Source: Tillus elongatus (taxonomy: Eukaryota; Arthropoda; Insecta; Coleoptera; Cleridae). From it: a stretch of 64,000 nucleotides of DNA. This document shows positions 24,446-36,561 of this stretch, piece by piece (position 1 is the stretch's first letter; each line of letters starts with the position of its first letter). Made by a program: the position numbers and the translations under genes. The stretch is from positions 75,147,891-75,211,890 of the forward strand of contig OZ023270.1 of the NCBI GenBank assembly GCA_964006375.1, given 5' to 3'. Below the pieces are notes generated by a model, which was given only the letters and a program-made list of their open reading frames with translations, was not told where the DNA came from and searched no databases.

Positions 24446-24565
24446 ATTTTAGTGAATTTTCTTAAAAAAAATTCACTAATGAGATCTCGACTGTTGAATT
24501 TTGAAAAAATTTCTTCAAATGAGCGCTATTTAGGACCCCTGGAACCCAAATCCGAGGTCGGTTTC

Positions 24566-24613
<48 letters not shown>

Positions 24614-25728
24614 GTGTCACACCTATAACTAAAAAAATAATGGACCGATTTTGATAAAATTAGGTGATTACCTTCCTTTCGCGAGTAACTTGGATAAGTT
24701 CGTTAGCCAGGAAAATCCGCCGAGATTTTCCGGGAAAATTTTGTGTTTTCTTTCGAAAAAAATCGAAACAATTTTATATCTCCGGAATTAACAAAGTAAG
24801 GGCAACGAAATTTGGTACACGGGTTTATATCATTATAGGTAAGCTACCTACCAAAATTTAGCGCTGTAGGTAAAAGTTACAGGCATTTAAAGAAAAATAA
24901 ATTTGGGTTTTCCTCAAAACGTCAAAGTCGCGATTTTAAATGTCAAAATTGTTAATATTTAGGCAATGAACTTGAAATTAATATGATCTATGGAAGGAAA
25001 ATATCTAACGAATAATGTTTTACAAAGCCTGAACTCTTAGTTTCAATCGTCATTGTCCTTCATTTTACTAAAATATTCCCAGAAAATTCATTTCAAATAG
25101 ACCCTTTCTCTGATGCTTTAGCAGTAGTGTTGGCTATAGAGTTTATCGTTTAATAGTATATTATTTTTGTCGAATTTTCGTAAAAAATCATTAAAGCGCA
25201 ATATATCCGTTATTATGCAAGTTACGAAAAAAAGTTGTATACATTAATTGCAGGGTGTCTTAAGCTACATCTTAACAAATATTTCCACAATTACAGGGTG
25301 GCCCATAAGTCTTTGGTGATTCAAATTTTCTTTTTTTTAGTGAATTTTTTTAATCGAACAAACCCTATGTTATTACATTTTAGCATTTTCCATTGAAATA
25401 TAATACATCTTTGTAAGAAAAGAAATTCGGGACGCAGCAAGTGCGTTATGGTAGCGAATTTTCATTAAATGCTTCAAATTTTGAATCAATTTGCTATTAA
25501 CCTATAAAGTTGACCAGAAAACCAGTTTTTTCGGGAACAATTTAAGTTTACTTTCGGAAATTTTTGTACATTTTCAAACAATAAAGTTATTTTGATGAAG
25601 CATGGCACATTGTTTCTAATATGTAAATTATACTGGTAACCAAATTTGGTGCCTGCTTTCTTAAAAAAACATTTGCTATTAAAAACATTTTTATGAAAAT
25701 TCACTACCATAACGCACTTGCTGCGTCT
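24446..25728 (+). repeat. Hairpin-(TA)n repeat family, reference full-length copy
   Basis: The order is: palindromic end (24447-24482), 'gagatctcgactgttgaat' subterminal block, (TA)n at 24573-24607, body with the conserved blocks 'cgttagccaggaaaatc' and 'aacgtcaaagtcgcg', then the terminal module 25429-25728 with inverted ends. It ends CGCACTTGCTGCGTC. No protein domain recognised. Its short TA array makes it one of the best copies for judging the family's real length (about 1.28 kb). Confidence 0.7.
25429..25728. repeat. ~300-bp terminal module with ~35-bp inverted ends
   Basis: The left end is GGACGCAGCAAGTGCGTTAT followed by GGTAGCGAATTTTCATTAAA; the right end is its inverted copy. Equivalent modules lie at 8637-8944, 41375-41713, 58019-58316 and 61883-62175. 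This may be a MITE captured by, or ancestral to, the larger family. Confidence 0.65.
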
Positions 25729-26216
25729 AGACTTTTTTAATTAATTCAATCGCTCACAAGGCGGTCTGCAAAAAAATTTAACTGGGTCAACAGAAGAGTG
25801 CAAAAAGTCACTTCTTTTCCGATGACTTGCACTAGAATTCCCAATTTGTTGTTCTATCTTTGTTAGTTCCACTGTTACAAATTTTGTTAACACTGAGGAT
25901 TTTTGTCAGTTTTGATATAAAACAGTTTTTATCTCCAAAAGTTGACTTTTAGGGTGGTATGTCCATAAAGTCGACCTAAAATTCAACACGGAATCACAAC
26001 AACAAAAAAATGGTCATCCTATTTTAAAAAATCAAATTGTTATCAGCTTCTGGTACTTCTGGAAGCTCCGCCATTTTAATGTCATTTTAAATCAATAGAT
26101 AGTAGGCCCAAAAGGTTTTTTGCTAAATTTTTATTTGCTGGCTTTTACGGTTCTCCAAATACTTCTAACCAACAACGACCGTGAGATACCTGTGTGTATA
26201 TGTATGTATGTATGTA

Positions 26217-26323
<107 letters not shown>

Positions 26324-26431
26324 GATTAGGATTAGGAATTAAACTGTTAGTCGAACTGTGGGATATACTGCACTAAAGAAGAGAAAAAAAATTAAAAATC
26401 ATGTTTGATACATGTGCGAAATAATTGGAGG

Positions 26432-27124
26432 TAGTGCTGGGAATTTATCCGTTTGTGTATTCGAATATTCGTTCCGAAAGCTTCACGACTATTCGAATTA
26501 TTCGAGTATTCGAATATTCGTGGAGTATTCGAATATTCGTGGAGTATTCGAATATTCGTGGAGTATTCGAATATTCGTCGAGTATTCGAATATTCGCAGA
26601 GTATTCGAGTATTCGTACAGTAATAAACACTCCCCTAGTTACAACATACAATACAATAACTTTATCATCATATTTTGATTACATTTTGGTGTTTATGAAC
26701 TTCTATGCGCCGCCTATGAGTTAAAGGACAAATACAGCTTTCGACTTACTCAAGTGTTTTCAACTAACTTTAAACAAACTATACCTCAATCTGGAAACCC
26801 AATAATTTATCGCTTTCAACTCGATCAAAGCGCCCTACAATTCAAAGTTTCAAAATGTGTTGCGACACCTTCCGCTTAGTAATCCGACATATGCTGTTTC
26901 TCTGTAGATTTTTATTGGCTCATGAAGGCGTGAAGAAACGGAAAGATTCATAGAAATACTCGACAAAATTATATGGTTTTTAGAAATATTTAGTTGAAAC
27001 CAAGCAAAGAGAGCCTATACAGTGCAAAGCTATTCATAATCACTTATTTGAAGGATCTACTTTTTTCTCCTAGTGCTCCCTGCGATGAGTGCTTCTAAGA
27101 ATCTTCTGGGGATCATTCCCAGCC

Positions 27125-27127
<3 letters not shown>
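26432..27127. mobile_element. Possible hAT-like MITE with TATTCGAATA array
   Basis: The end TAGTGCTGGGAAT at 26432 is mirrored by ATTCCCAGCCATA at 27115-27127 (11 of 13 positions). Just inside lies a 19-bp tandem array (26505-26618) with the palindromic core TATTCGAATA. No matching 8-bp target duplication was found, and no transposase was recognised. Confidence 0.4.
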
Positions 27128-27205
<78 letters not shown>

Positions 27206-27398
27206 GAATATTCTAATATATGGCATATGGGAGTGTTAGCGTCATGATGGTGTGGTTGATGATATGTATTTATATTATATTAGGCTGGGGATTGTTTTGG
27301 GGTGAGCTGTGGAGTTTTTGTGCTAATAAATAAGATTATTCAGCTTTTTATATAAGGAAACTTTTGATTGGTTTGTATTTTTTGTTATTTTTGTGAAT

Positions 27399-27495
<97 letters not shown>

Positions 27496-27890
27496 CTGTT
27501 TCTCTACGCGTGTTGGTTACTTATGGCTATACGTATCTCTTAAATTAAAAGAAATATAGGGACATCTGTTCCTATCGATAGCCGGCATTATCCAAAAATA
27601 CTGCATTCTATACAGGGTGGCTCTTTGTTGCCTGTTTTTTATATTTAAATTCATATAAAATTTAACATAATTTGGAAAATGTCACGGATAATATTCATTG
27701 TTATTAGAAAATGAAATTCCTGTGCAGTATGAAGTTAAATATATTAAACGAAGATGGACGTATTAAATTAATTCGTCGTTGGCTGTTTTTAACCTACGAA
27801 ATGTCACACCATTTGAGTGCCTCCATATTAAATTGACGAAAAATTCAAATGCTTTGGAGTGAGCTGTTTATAAAAAGCAGATACGTACAA

Positions 27891-28055
27891 ACTGGGAGAC
27901 TACTTCTTTGGATTCACTGTTGGGCTCGTTAAAGAACATGCTAGAACATCTAGATTTCAGAAGGACCACTTGTTACAGTTAGCTTACGCGCTGGCTACGT
28001 CCTTTACTTACAAAAACCAAACTTAACAGTAAAGCCAAAGAAGTAGTCTCCCAGT
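27891..28055. repeat. 21-bp perfect inverted repeat with ~123-bp spacer
   Basis: The arms at 27891-27911 and 28035-28055 (ACTGGGAGACTACTTCTTTG...) pair perfectly. Non-coding, in intron 6. From 28056 to 28594 I see nothing else. Confidence 0.65.
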
Positions 28056-28594
28056 CTGTGTGTAGTATGGACCAGTTTCACTAAGTAAGGGCAACAACAA
28101 TAAATGAAAAAGCAGCTACTTAGAGAAATACATAAATTCAAAATGTGGATATCACCTGCTATCATGAATGAAAATAGATTTCAAATAAAAAAAAGTGAGG
28201 AAATTAAACAATTTTATATCATTTTACTCATCAAAATTATTCAAGGTTGTCACCATTATCGCTCCGACTATCCCCTGCACTGTAAGTGCTTTGTATTTAC
28301 AGACTTTGTCATATCCGGATTACTTTCCATTTTTGCACGAATTCGTTACCGTAGATCTTCTAAATGGTTTCGTTTGTTCAGGTAAACAAGCGATTTTAAA
28401 TTATTCCAAAGAAATAAATCTAACGTGTCAAATCAGGTGATCCCGCAAGTCCTCATCGTACGATCCATCTGCTAGGAAACACGTCATTGAAAGTTAACCG
28501 AATGTTGGGACCAAAATAAGAAAACGCTCCATCTTGCTAATCAGCTTAGCTGCAGTTATTACCCTTTAACTAATTAGTATTGTACTCTTTTTAG

Positions 28595-28901
28595 AATCCG
28601 AACTGATACAGCAGCTGAAAAAAGTTATAGCTAAACCAAGGGCCAGAAGTGAGGATTGGATATCATTTAGCCATGAAAAATTAGTATCATCTGAACAAAT
28701 TATTAACTCCCTCTTATCACCATCCAGTTTTGGTGATCTGCTGAAACAGATTCCAATAAAATCAGTAGTGCTGGAAATAGGGTCTGGACAAATTACAAAA
28801 ATATTACAGAAAGGATTGGACTACAAGAAGATTAGAGGTGTTTATTTTGATCATGAAGAACATAAGGATCAAATTGTAACTCTACTACATACTTTGGGAA
28901 G
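28595..28901 (+). CDS. FASN: FAS exon 7: end of MAT region and linker
   Basis: The acceptor is tttttag and the donor gtacat. The peptide begins SELIQQLKKVIAKPRARSED, matching the MAT C-terminal helix and the 'I..PKPRS..W' segment. Further on is QIINSLLSPSSFGDLLKQIP, corresponding to the family's 'YhvnNLvSPVLFxeAL..iP'. VVLEIGSGQITKIL matches 'vviEIAPHaLLQ'; the usual Pro-His is Ser-Gly. It ends HTLGR, the step into the DH domain. The donor gtacat is weaker than the gtaagt used by most other exons. Confidence 0.92.
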
Positions 28902-29082
28902 GTACATACCAATGCAGAGACAAGTAGTAATAGCATTTTAATTAGATGAATTTCTTTCTTAGACAAATCTGAAGATGAAACCTCAAACCCTAATTAGGAC
29001 TTGGTGCGTTTCGTAGATAAAACGTGTATAACGCAGGTGTACCCCTTAGCTTTTTATTTCTTGGCTTAGAAATAAAAATTTC

Positions 29083-29785
29083 GGGACGCAGTAAGTGCGT
29101 TATGGTAGTGAATTTTTATTAAATGTTTCGAACTTGGATAACTCAATTTTCGATAAACTTAGAAAGTTTAGTTTTGGTATGTAGTAAGGCCTTTCCCAAA
29201 GCAACATGTCCCCCGAATGTCATTAAAATAGATTTGTAATTTTCGGAGAAAAATGTTTTTTTTTTCCACAAAAAAAAACTCAAAAATTGAAAACCCAATT
29301 TTCTATAAACTTAGAAAGTTGAGTTTTGGTACATAGTAAGGCACTTCCCAAGGAAACGTATCCACCAGATTTCATTAAAATAGCTTTGTAATTTTTGGAG
29401 AAATTTTTTTTCCAAATAAAACTCAAAATTTGAAAAGCTCAATTTTCTATAAACTTAGAACGTTGAATTTTGGTATGTGGTGAGGCGTTTCCCAAGGCAA
29501 CGTATCCACAAAATTTCATTAAAATAGCTTTGTAATTTTCGCAGTAAAAAATTTTTTTTCGAAAGAAAACTCAAAATTTTCCCGGAAACCCTTGTCCGAT
29601 TTTTCTGGCTAATGAACTCGTCCAAGCCATTAATTAAAGAAACGCACTTGCCGAGTTTCATCGAAATCGGTTAATTATTTTTTGAGTTATCGGTTGGATA
29701 CACACACACACACAAAATTTTTTGCAAAGTCTCACCATCAATACCTCTCTATTAGTGAATTTTTTAAAATAAAAATTCACTAAAA
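29083..29785 (-). repeat. Hairpin-family copy with CA instead of TA array
   Basis: It starts GGGACGCAGTAAGTGCGTTA and ends with the palindrome and ACTAAAA. Inside are three direct repeats of a ~125-bp block ('cttagaaagttgagttttgg' type). A short (CA)n at 29700-29714 sits where other copies have (TA)n. Confidence 0.65.
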
Positions 29786-29870
29786 ATGCAATAGAAAATT
29801 TCTAGACACCTTGTATTATTTACCATTTTCGGGTGCAGAATAAAAAACTACGTTCTAAAACATCAACATG

Positions 29871-30911
<1,041 letters not shown>

Positions 30912-30949
30912 AGGCATTTTTGTAATTGATAAGATAACACCACAAAAAA

Positions 30950-31650
30950 ATATTCATAATGCAAAATCAAGATATCTGTTATAAAAGTTCGTAATATGAT
31001 TTAAACTAAAGTAATTGTTCAAATTGTGCTCCGATACAACTTGACAGTGATATAATCTATCAACAAAATGTCCCACTGAATTTTGTATCATTTCTGGCGT
31101 AATATGGTTGATTTTTTCAGTTATCCGCTCCTGTAATTGTTCCAGATCATTAGGGCCTTTTTCATACACCTAACATTTTAAGTGACTCCACAAAAAGAAG
31201 TCCAGTGGCGACAGGTCTGGAAAACGAGCTGGCCACTCGATTGCTCCTCTGCGCCCAATCCAGCGGCCAGGAAATATTTGGTCCAAATAATCGCGGACAT
31301 TACTCGTAACGTGTGGCGGAGCTCCATCTTGTTGAAACCAAATATTATCACTAGAATGATTAGGCCTCATTTGATTTGGAAAGAGTGCTCTAAGTACTGG
31401 TACAATTTGGTTTCTCAATAAATTCAAGTAGCCATTACCATTTAAATTTCTGCTAATAAAAAAGTCCAATTAATTTGTTTCCGACCAAACCAGCCCACAC
31501 ATTCACTTTTTGAGGATACTGCGTGTGGACTTCCTCCATTCAATGAGGGTTCTTTGTTGACCAGAAACGACAATTGTGCCTGTTAACCGTACCATTCAAA
31601 AGAAATGCTGCTTCAACTGAAAAAACTATTTCATTCACAAAGCTAGGCTA
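30950..31650 (-). pseudogene. Tc1/mariner-type transposase (best-preserved catalytic half)
   Basis: On the minus strand, FFISRNLNGNGYLNLL leads to WFQQDGAPPHVTSNVRDYLD and FPGRWIGRRGAIEWPARFPD, then SPLDFFLWSHLKC (the third acidic position). After one stop, GPNDLEQLQERITEKI reaches RLYHCQVVSEHNLNNYF. The part upstream of 31469 (TQYPQKVNVWAGLVGN) is broken by a shift. The N-terminal HTH is absent. It abuts the end of the hairpin-family copy 29871-30911. Confidence 0.75.
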
Positions 31651-31892
31651 GGTTATTGTCCTCTCCCAGAGTGTCTAACCTTTGGAATGCTTTCCCGACA
31701 GACATTTCCCCCCAGACATTTTCTCTTTAACTATGCAAGAAGAGCTTTGTTTTTCATGAAAAATCTAAGAAAAAATTGTTTTTATTTCTCTTCACGCAGA
31801 AAAATTTACCTCTTTCGTTTTGTCTTTAAACTCTTTTTTGTCCACTTTATCATTAAGCGTTGAAACTACACGTAGCTATTTTAATATTTCAG

Positions 31893-32122
31893 GTTATATA
31901 CCTATGGATACAACTTTCACATAAACCGAATTTACCCTACAGTACAGTATCCAGTGGGTCGTGGAACACCTATGATATCTAATCTTATCAAGTGGGACCA
32001 TTCTGAAAACTGGTACGTTTACAACTACACACCTAAAAAACAATCAAGAACTGGTACTCGTATTATTGGAGTCGCAGTAAAAGGAGATGATTGGAAATTC
32101 ATTACAGGTCATCTGATTGATG
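31893..32122 (+). CDS. FASN: FAS exon 8: N-terminal dehydratase with catalytic His
   Basis: The acceptor is atatttcag and the donor gtaagt. The peptide contains YPVGRGTPMISNLIKWDHSE, a nearly exact animal FAS motif at the MAT/DH border. The DH hot-dog fold starts after NWYVYNY. The exon ends in GHLID; with exon 9 it reads GHLIDGRNLFP, the HxxxGxxxxP dehydratase signature. The catalytic His codon is 32110-32112. The DH removes water from the 3-hydroxyacyl-ACP intermediate. Ends in phase 1. Confidence 0.96.
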
Positions 32123-32404
32123 GTAAGTTTACACAAAATATTGCTTTATGTCTGACAAACCCATCTTTAGTTAGTAATAAATATTTTTAAAACTTTATTC
32201 AGTATGGCAGATGACTTGAATACAATTAGTGCCAAAAATTACAGATATTTCCTTGATTGGTGTTGTCCTTACTTGGTGAAACCGTTCCATACAAAATTCA
32301 CATTTGTGAAGCCTGAGAAAAAGTCTGTACATTTGTCATTTTTTTTCGATGTTTATCTCCATCCTGATAACTTTAGCATAATAATTGTACTAGAATTATC
32401 AGGG

Positions 32405-32489
<85 letters not shown>

Positions 32490-32494
32490 TAAAG

Positions 32495-32820
32495 AAAATA
32501 TTTGGTTTCAACAAGATAAGGCACCATTTAAAGCTAAGCTCAACAAGGGACGCGCAGTGAGTTTTCAAATAGGAGAAGCAATGGGTTAGAGTTAGTTTTG
32601 TAGTTAGTTTTAAAGAATCTTTTCAATGTACCATATTTTATCAAAATTACTTATTGTTTGAAAATGTACAACCATTTTCCGAAAATAAACTTTAAATGTT
32701 TCCGAGAAAACTGGTTTTCTGTCCAACAAACCTTAGGTTAATAGCAAATTGAGTTATTGAAATTTGAAGGATTTAATGAAAATTTGCTATCAAAACACAC
32801 TTACTGCGTCTCGATTTTTT
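32495..32820 (+). repeat. Short mariner scrap followed by a hairpin-family terminal fragment
   Basis: 32498-32560 reads ENIWFQQDKAPFKAKLNKG, a trace of the transposase QQDGAPPH segment. 32618-32815 matches the terminal module and ends 'cacacttactgcgtc'. The (TA)n array 32408-32483 precedes it. From 32820 to 33260 is GC-richer DNA with an antisense open frame (33159-32935) that I do not recognise. Confidence 0.45.
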
Positions 32821-33264
32821 TCTTCAAACATGCACCATATTTCGATAAAAAATTCAAAAATGAAAATCCGGAAAGAACCATAGATTCGTTCTTCAAAGGG
32901 GGGAGGAGATAAATGGGCCACCAACAAAGAGCCATTATAATACAAGGTACCAGTCCCAGTTTGCAGACACGCAAGTCAGCAGGATTAGAAGGCACCTTGG
33001 GAAACAGCGCAGCAAAGTGTGGAAAGCTGTGTCGATATGTGGGAAGTCACCTCTAAGAACAATAGTGCTACGTCCTAGGAGACACATAGATAGAAGACTC
33101 GCCTTCAGCGAGGCGTTAATTCCTGTTTCTTGCCTTAGACTCTGCACTCGGCGTGCCAAAGTTATTATATCACACTTATGCTGATATTTGTATTTGTCAT
33201 TATTTTATACAAGTTTTATGTATCTTATTTAGTAATTTGCGTAATCAATTATAAATTGAGTGAA

Positions 33265-33600
33265 AAATTCAAACGTCTTAACCGTAAAGTTAAGTCGCGT
33301 ACCAAATTTTATTGCCCTTACTTTGTTATGCCCGGAGATATCATTTTTCCGTAAGAAAGCACAAATTTTTCCAGGAAAACCAGGGCAGATTTTCCTGGCT
33401 AACGAACTTGTCGAAGCCACTTGCAAAAGAAAGGTACTCACCAAATTTGATCAAAATCGGCCCATTATTTTTGAGTTATCGGTGTGATAACTGAAACTGA
33501 CCACGGATATGGGTTTTAGGACTCACTTGAAGACATTTTTTAAAATTCAAAAGTCGGAATTTCCTCTTAGTGATTTTTTAAAAGAAAATTCACTAATAAG
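33265..33600 (-). repeat. Hairpin-family fragment without TA array
   Basis: It contains the 'ctggctaacgaacttgtc' block, then goes straight from 'ttatcggtgtgata' to 'ctgaaactgaccacggatat' with no TA array, then the palindromic end. This could be the state before TA expansion or a deletion. From 33600 to 33970 I see nothing. Confidence 0.6.
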
Positions 33601-33973
33601 TACTGACCAGATTCTTCAGATCGAGATGCGGGACAAACGGCCTTAAAACAAAAGTTAGAAATTTAATTTAAAATAATATTGTCGTCAATAAATATGTTTT
33701 GTTCGCCTTATCTCCCATTTTAAATGCGGCCACTAACTATGCAAAATGACAAATATTATTATGTCAGAACGCACTTACCTACTTCTAAGTTAAATCAATG
33801 CGCCCCTCATGTTTTAGATATTCTTTCGTGACGTCGTCATAAAATTGGGGACGTTTGGGGAAAGCGTTTTAATAAAATCCTCTTAAATGGATATCACTGG
33901 GAACTCTTAAAAAGTGCTCTTCCCCTGTAGGGTTTCGAGTGAAACATTAATGAGTTTTAAAACTGCAAAATTT

Positions 33974-34748
<775 letters not shown>

Positions 34749-34940
34749 GCACACCCCACTATACTATATAAGGATACGTTAACTAACGTTTTGTTTACAT
34801 GGTACTTGGCACGGGCTTCATGCCCGGAATATATTAAAAGTATACGCAACAATTAATTACATAATTAGTAGAATTGCCATTGAAACACATTCAAGGACTG
34901 TTTCGATCTTATATGACGTCTCATGTTTAAGTTTAAAGAT

Positions 34941-35304
34941 GTGTGTTTTTGTGTGTGTTTTTGTTTCTTTAACGTCGGCCTATTTCCGCGACTATGGCCA
35001 ATCACCGACGCCAGGGAGCAGTTTCACCTCACTATCCTGGAAATGTTGCCGAACCCCTGCCTTTCTGTAAGGAGGATAGGGATCTTTAACGTGCCCAACA
35101 TCGCATGGACACGGGACCGACGGCTTAACGCCCCCTCCGAAGGGCAGAACGTGCAGACATTCAACTTGCGCAAATACAATGCCATAACCTCGGTTGTTAA
35201 TTTTACAGTTTGTACTGAAAAAAGTAAAAGGAGTACCCCGGGATCGAACCCAGTACCCTTCGGTTCAGAGGCACACGTTCTTACCCCTGAACCACCGAGG
35301 TTCT
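34941..35304 (-). mobile_element. tRNA-derived SINE, copy 3, with 12-bp target duplication
   Basis: On the minus strand the head reads 'cctcggtggttcaggggtaa' (A-box-like), and 'gggttcgatcccgg' is a near-consensus Pol III B box. The 3' part ends 'cgacgttaaagaaacaaaaa'. The 12-bp direct repeat 'aagtttaaagat' lies at 34929-34940 and 35305-35316, which fixes the ends and indicates LINE-type insertion. From 35317 to 35860 I see only AT-rich intron. Confidence 0.85.
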
Positions 35305-35862
35305 AAGTTTAAAGATAAAAAAGAACCTATTTTAAAAGCTTTTATGTTTTCATTTCCCCTATAATATGCTACACTTTCAGTCTAAAACTGTATTTGGGGC
35401 AGTTTATCAAGCTACAAATAAAGTGCATTTTAAAATCTATTGAATCTTCCAGTTAATAATAATTAGGTACATGGAAAATTTTTAATTTCATGTCATCTGT
35501 CATTTGCGATATTTGTAGCCGAGATTTCATGATTGCTGGTTCGGGTAGTATGTTTCATGCCTGTTATTTATTTTGTTTCGTTACCGTTTATGTGTGCTTT
35601 ATACCTGTTGTATGAATCAATCTGCGCATGACAGTTAACTACTCTGTCAGGCATTGTATTTTAACCACTAAGTCGTTTCAACAATGTCTTTCAGATTTTA
35701 TTTTTAATTTGGAAATAAACGCTCAATATTGTAAACCAAATTACTTAAAATTCACAACATAGGTTTATATACCCCATGTCTAGCCACATGTAGTCTCATT
35801 CCAGTTACTCTAATACTTACAAACATATAGCGTTTTCAAAAAATTTTGTATATTGTTTGAGG

Positions 35863-36115
<253 letters not shown>

Positions 36116-36216
36116 ACTGCGTTTAACTGACGCAATGGCAGCTGGTGTAGGCCTATATGGTCACCTTGATTTACGCTGGTTCCTTCTTCATTATGTCTTC
36201 TGAAACTAAGTTTATG

Positions 36217-36561
36217 TTATCCTAAAAAGCAAGTTGCGTCAATGAGCCTCTTTATAATATTCCGATTTTTCTGCACCAACTCGTTGTGCCTTTTATGACT
36301 TTCCCTGAGTTGGTTGTCTAAGGCGTGCTTTATAGGCACTAAATTAAAATGTTCAAGCTTAAAACACGACTCCAAGTGGCAATTGTTGTTGCTATGTCTT
36401 TGGATAATTTTGTGCAATTTGTTCAAGTCCAAAATCCCCACGTATTCCACGATTTTCGTCTTTTTGTCGAAACGTTCATGAAAACAGAAGACGGGACCAG
36501 CAGACCCGTTTAACACTAATATGTTTACTATGTGAAAACTGGAACCTGTGATGAGCACTAA
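36217..36561 (-). pseudogene. Unrecognised ORF joined to inverted repeat, possibly Penelope-like
   Basis: The minus-strand frame runs out of the inverted repeat (from 36600) and continues to 36217: LESCFKLEHFNLVPIKHALD and KRHNELVQKNRNIIKRLIDA. It is lysine/arginine-rich and has no domain I can name. The adjoining repeat has a CTGAAGATG...GAAACG motif common at Penelope ends, so a Penelope 5' region is the favoured reading. Confidence 0.35.

Larger units (their letters stand above)
24065..26196. mobile_element. TIR element with ~380-bp inverted arms, carrying a nested hairpin-family copy
   Basis: Arms at 24065-24445 and about 25790-26196 are inverted copies: 'ttagaagtatttgg' near the left end, its complement near the right, and the 'gccattttg' blocks pairing further in. 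The outer end is the 'acagggtgtcac' box. The hairpin-family element 24446-25728 occupies the middle, so it inserted into an older MITE. The right edge runs into the TA array 26217-26317. Confidence 0.65.

Noticed and set aside
32204..32485. ORF directly after FAS exon 8 as a further exon
   Set aside because: It is not in phase with exon 8, does not match the DH domain, and exon 9 at 40736 completes the DH signature exactly.
35230..35304. tRNA gene on the minus strand
   Set aside because: The A/B-box head is followed by a 290-bp body shared by three copies with target duplications; it is a SINE, and the cloverleaf is not complete.
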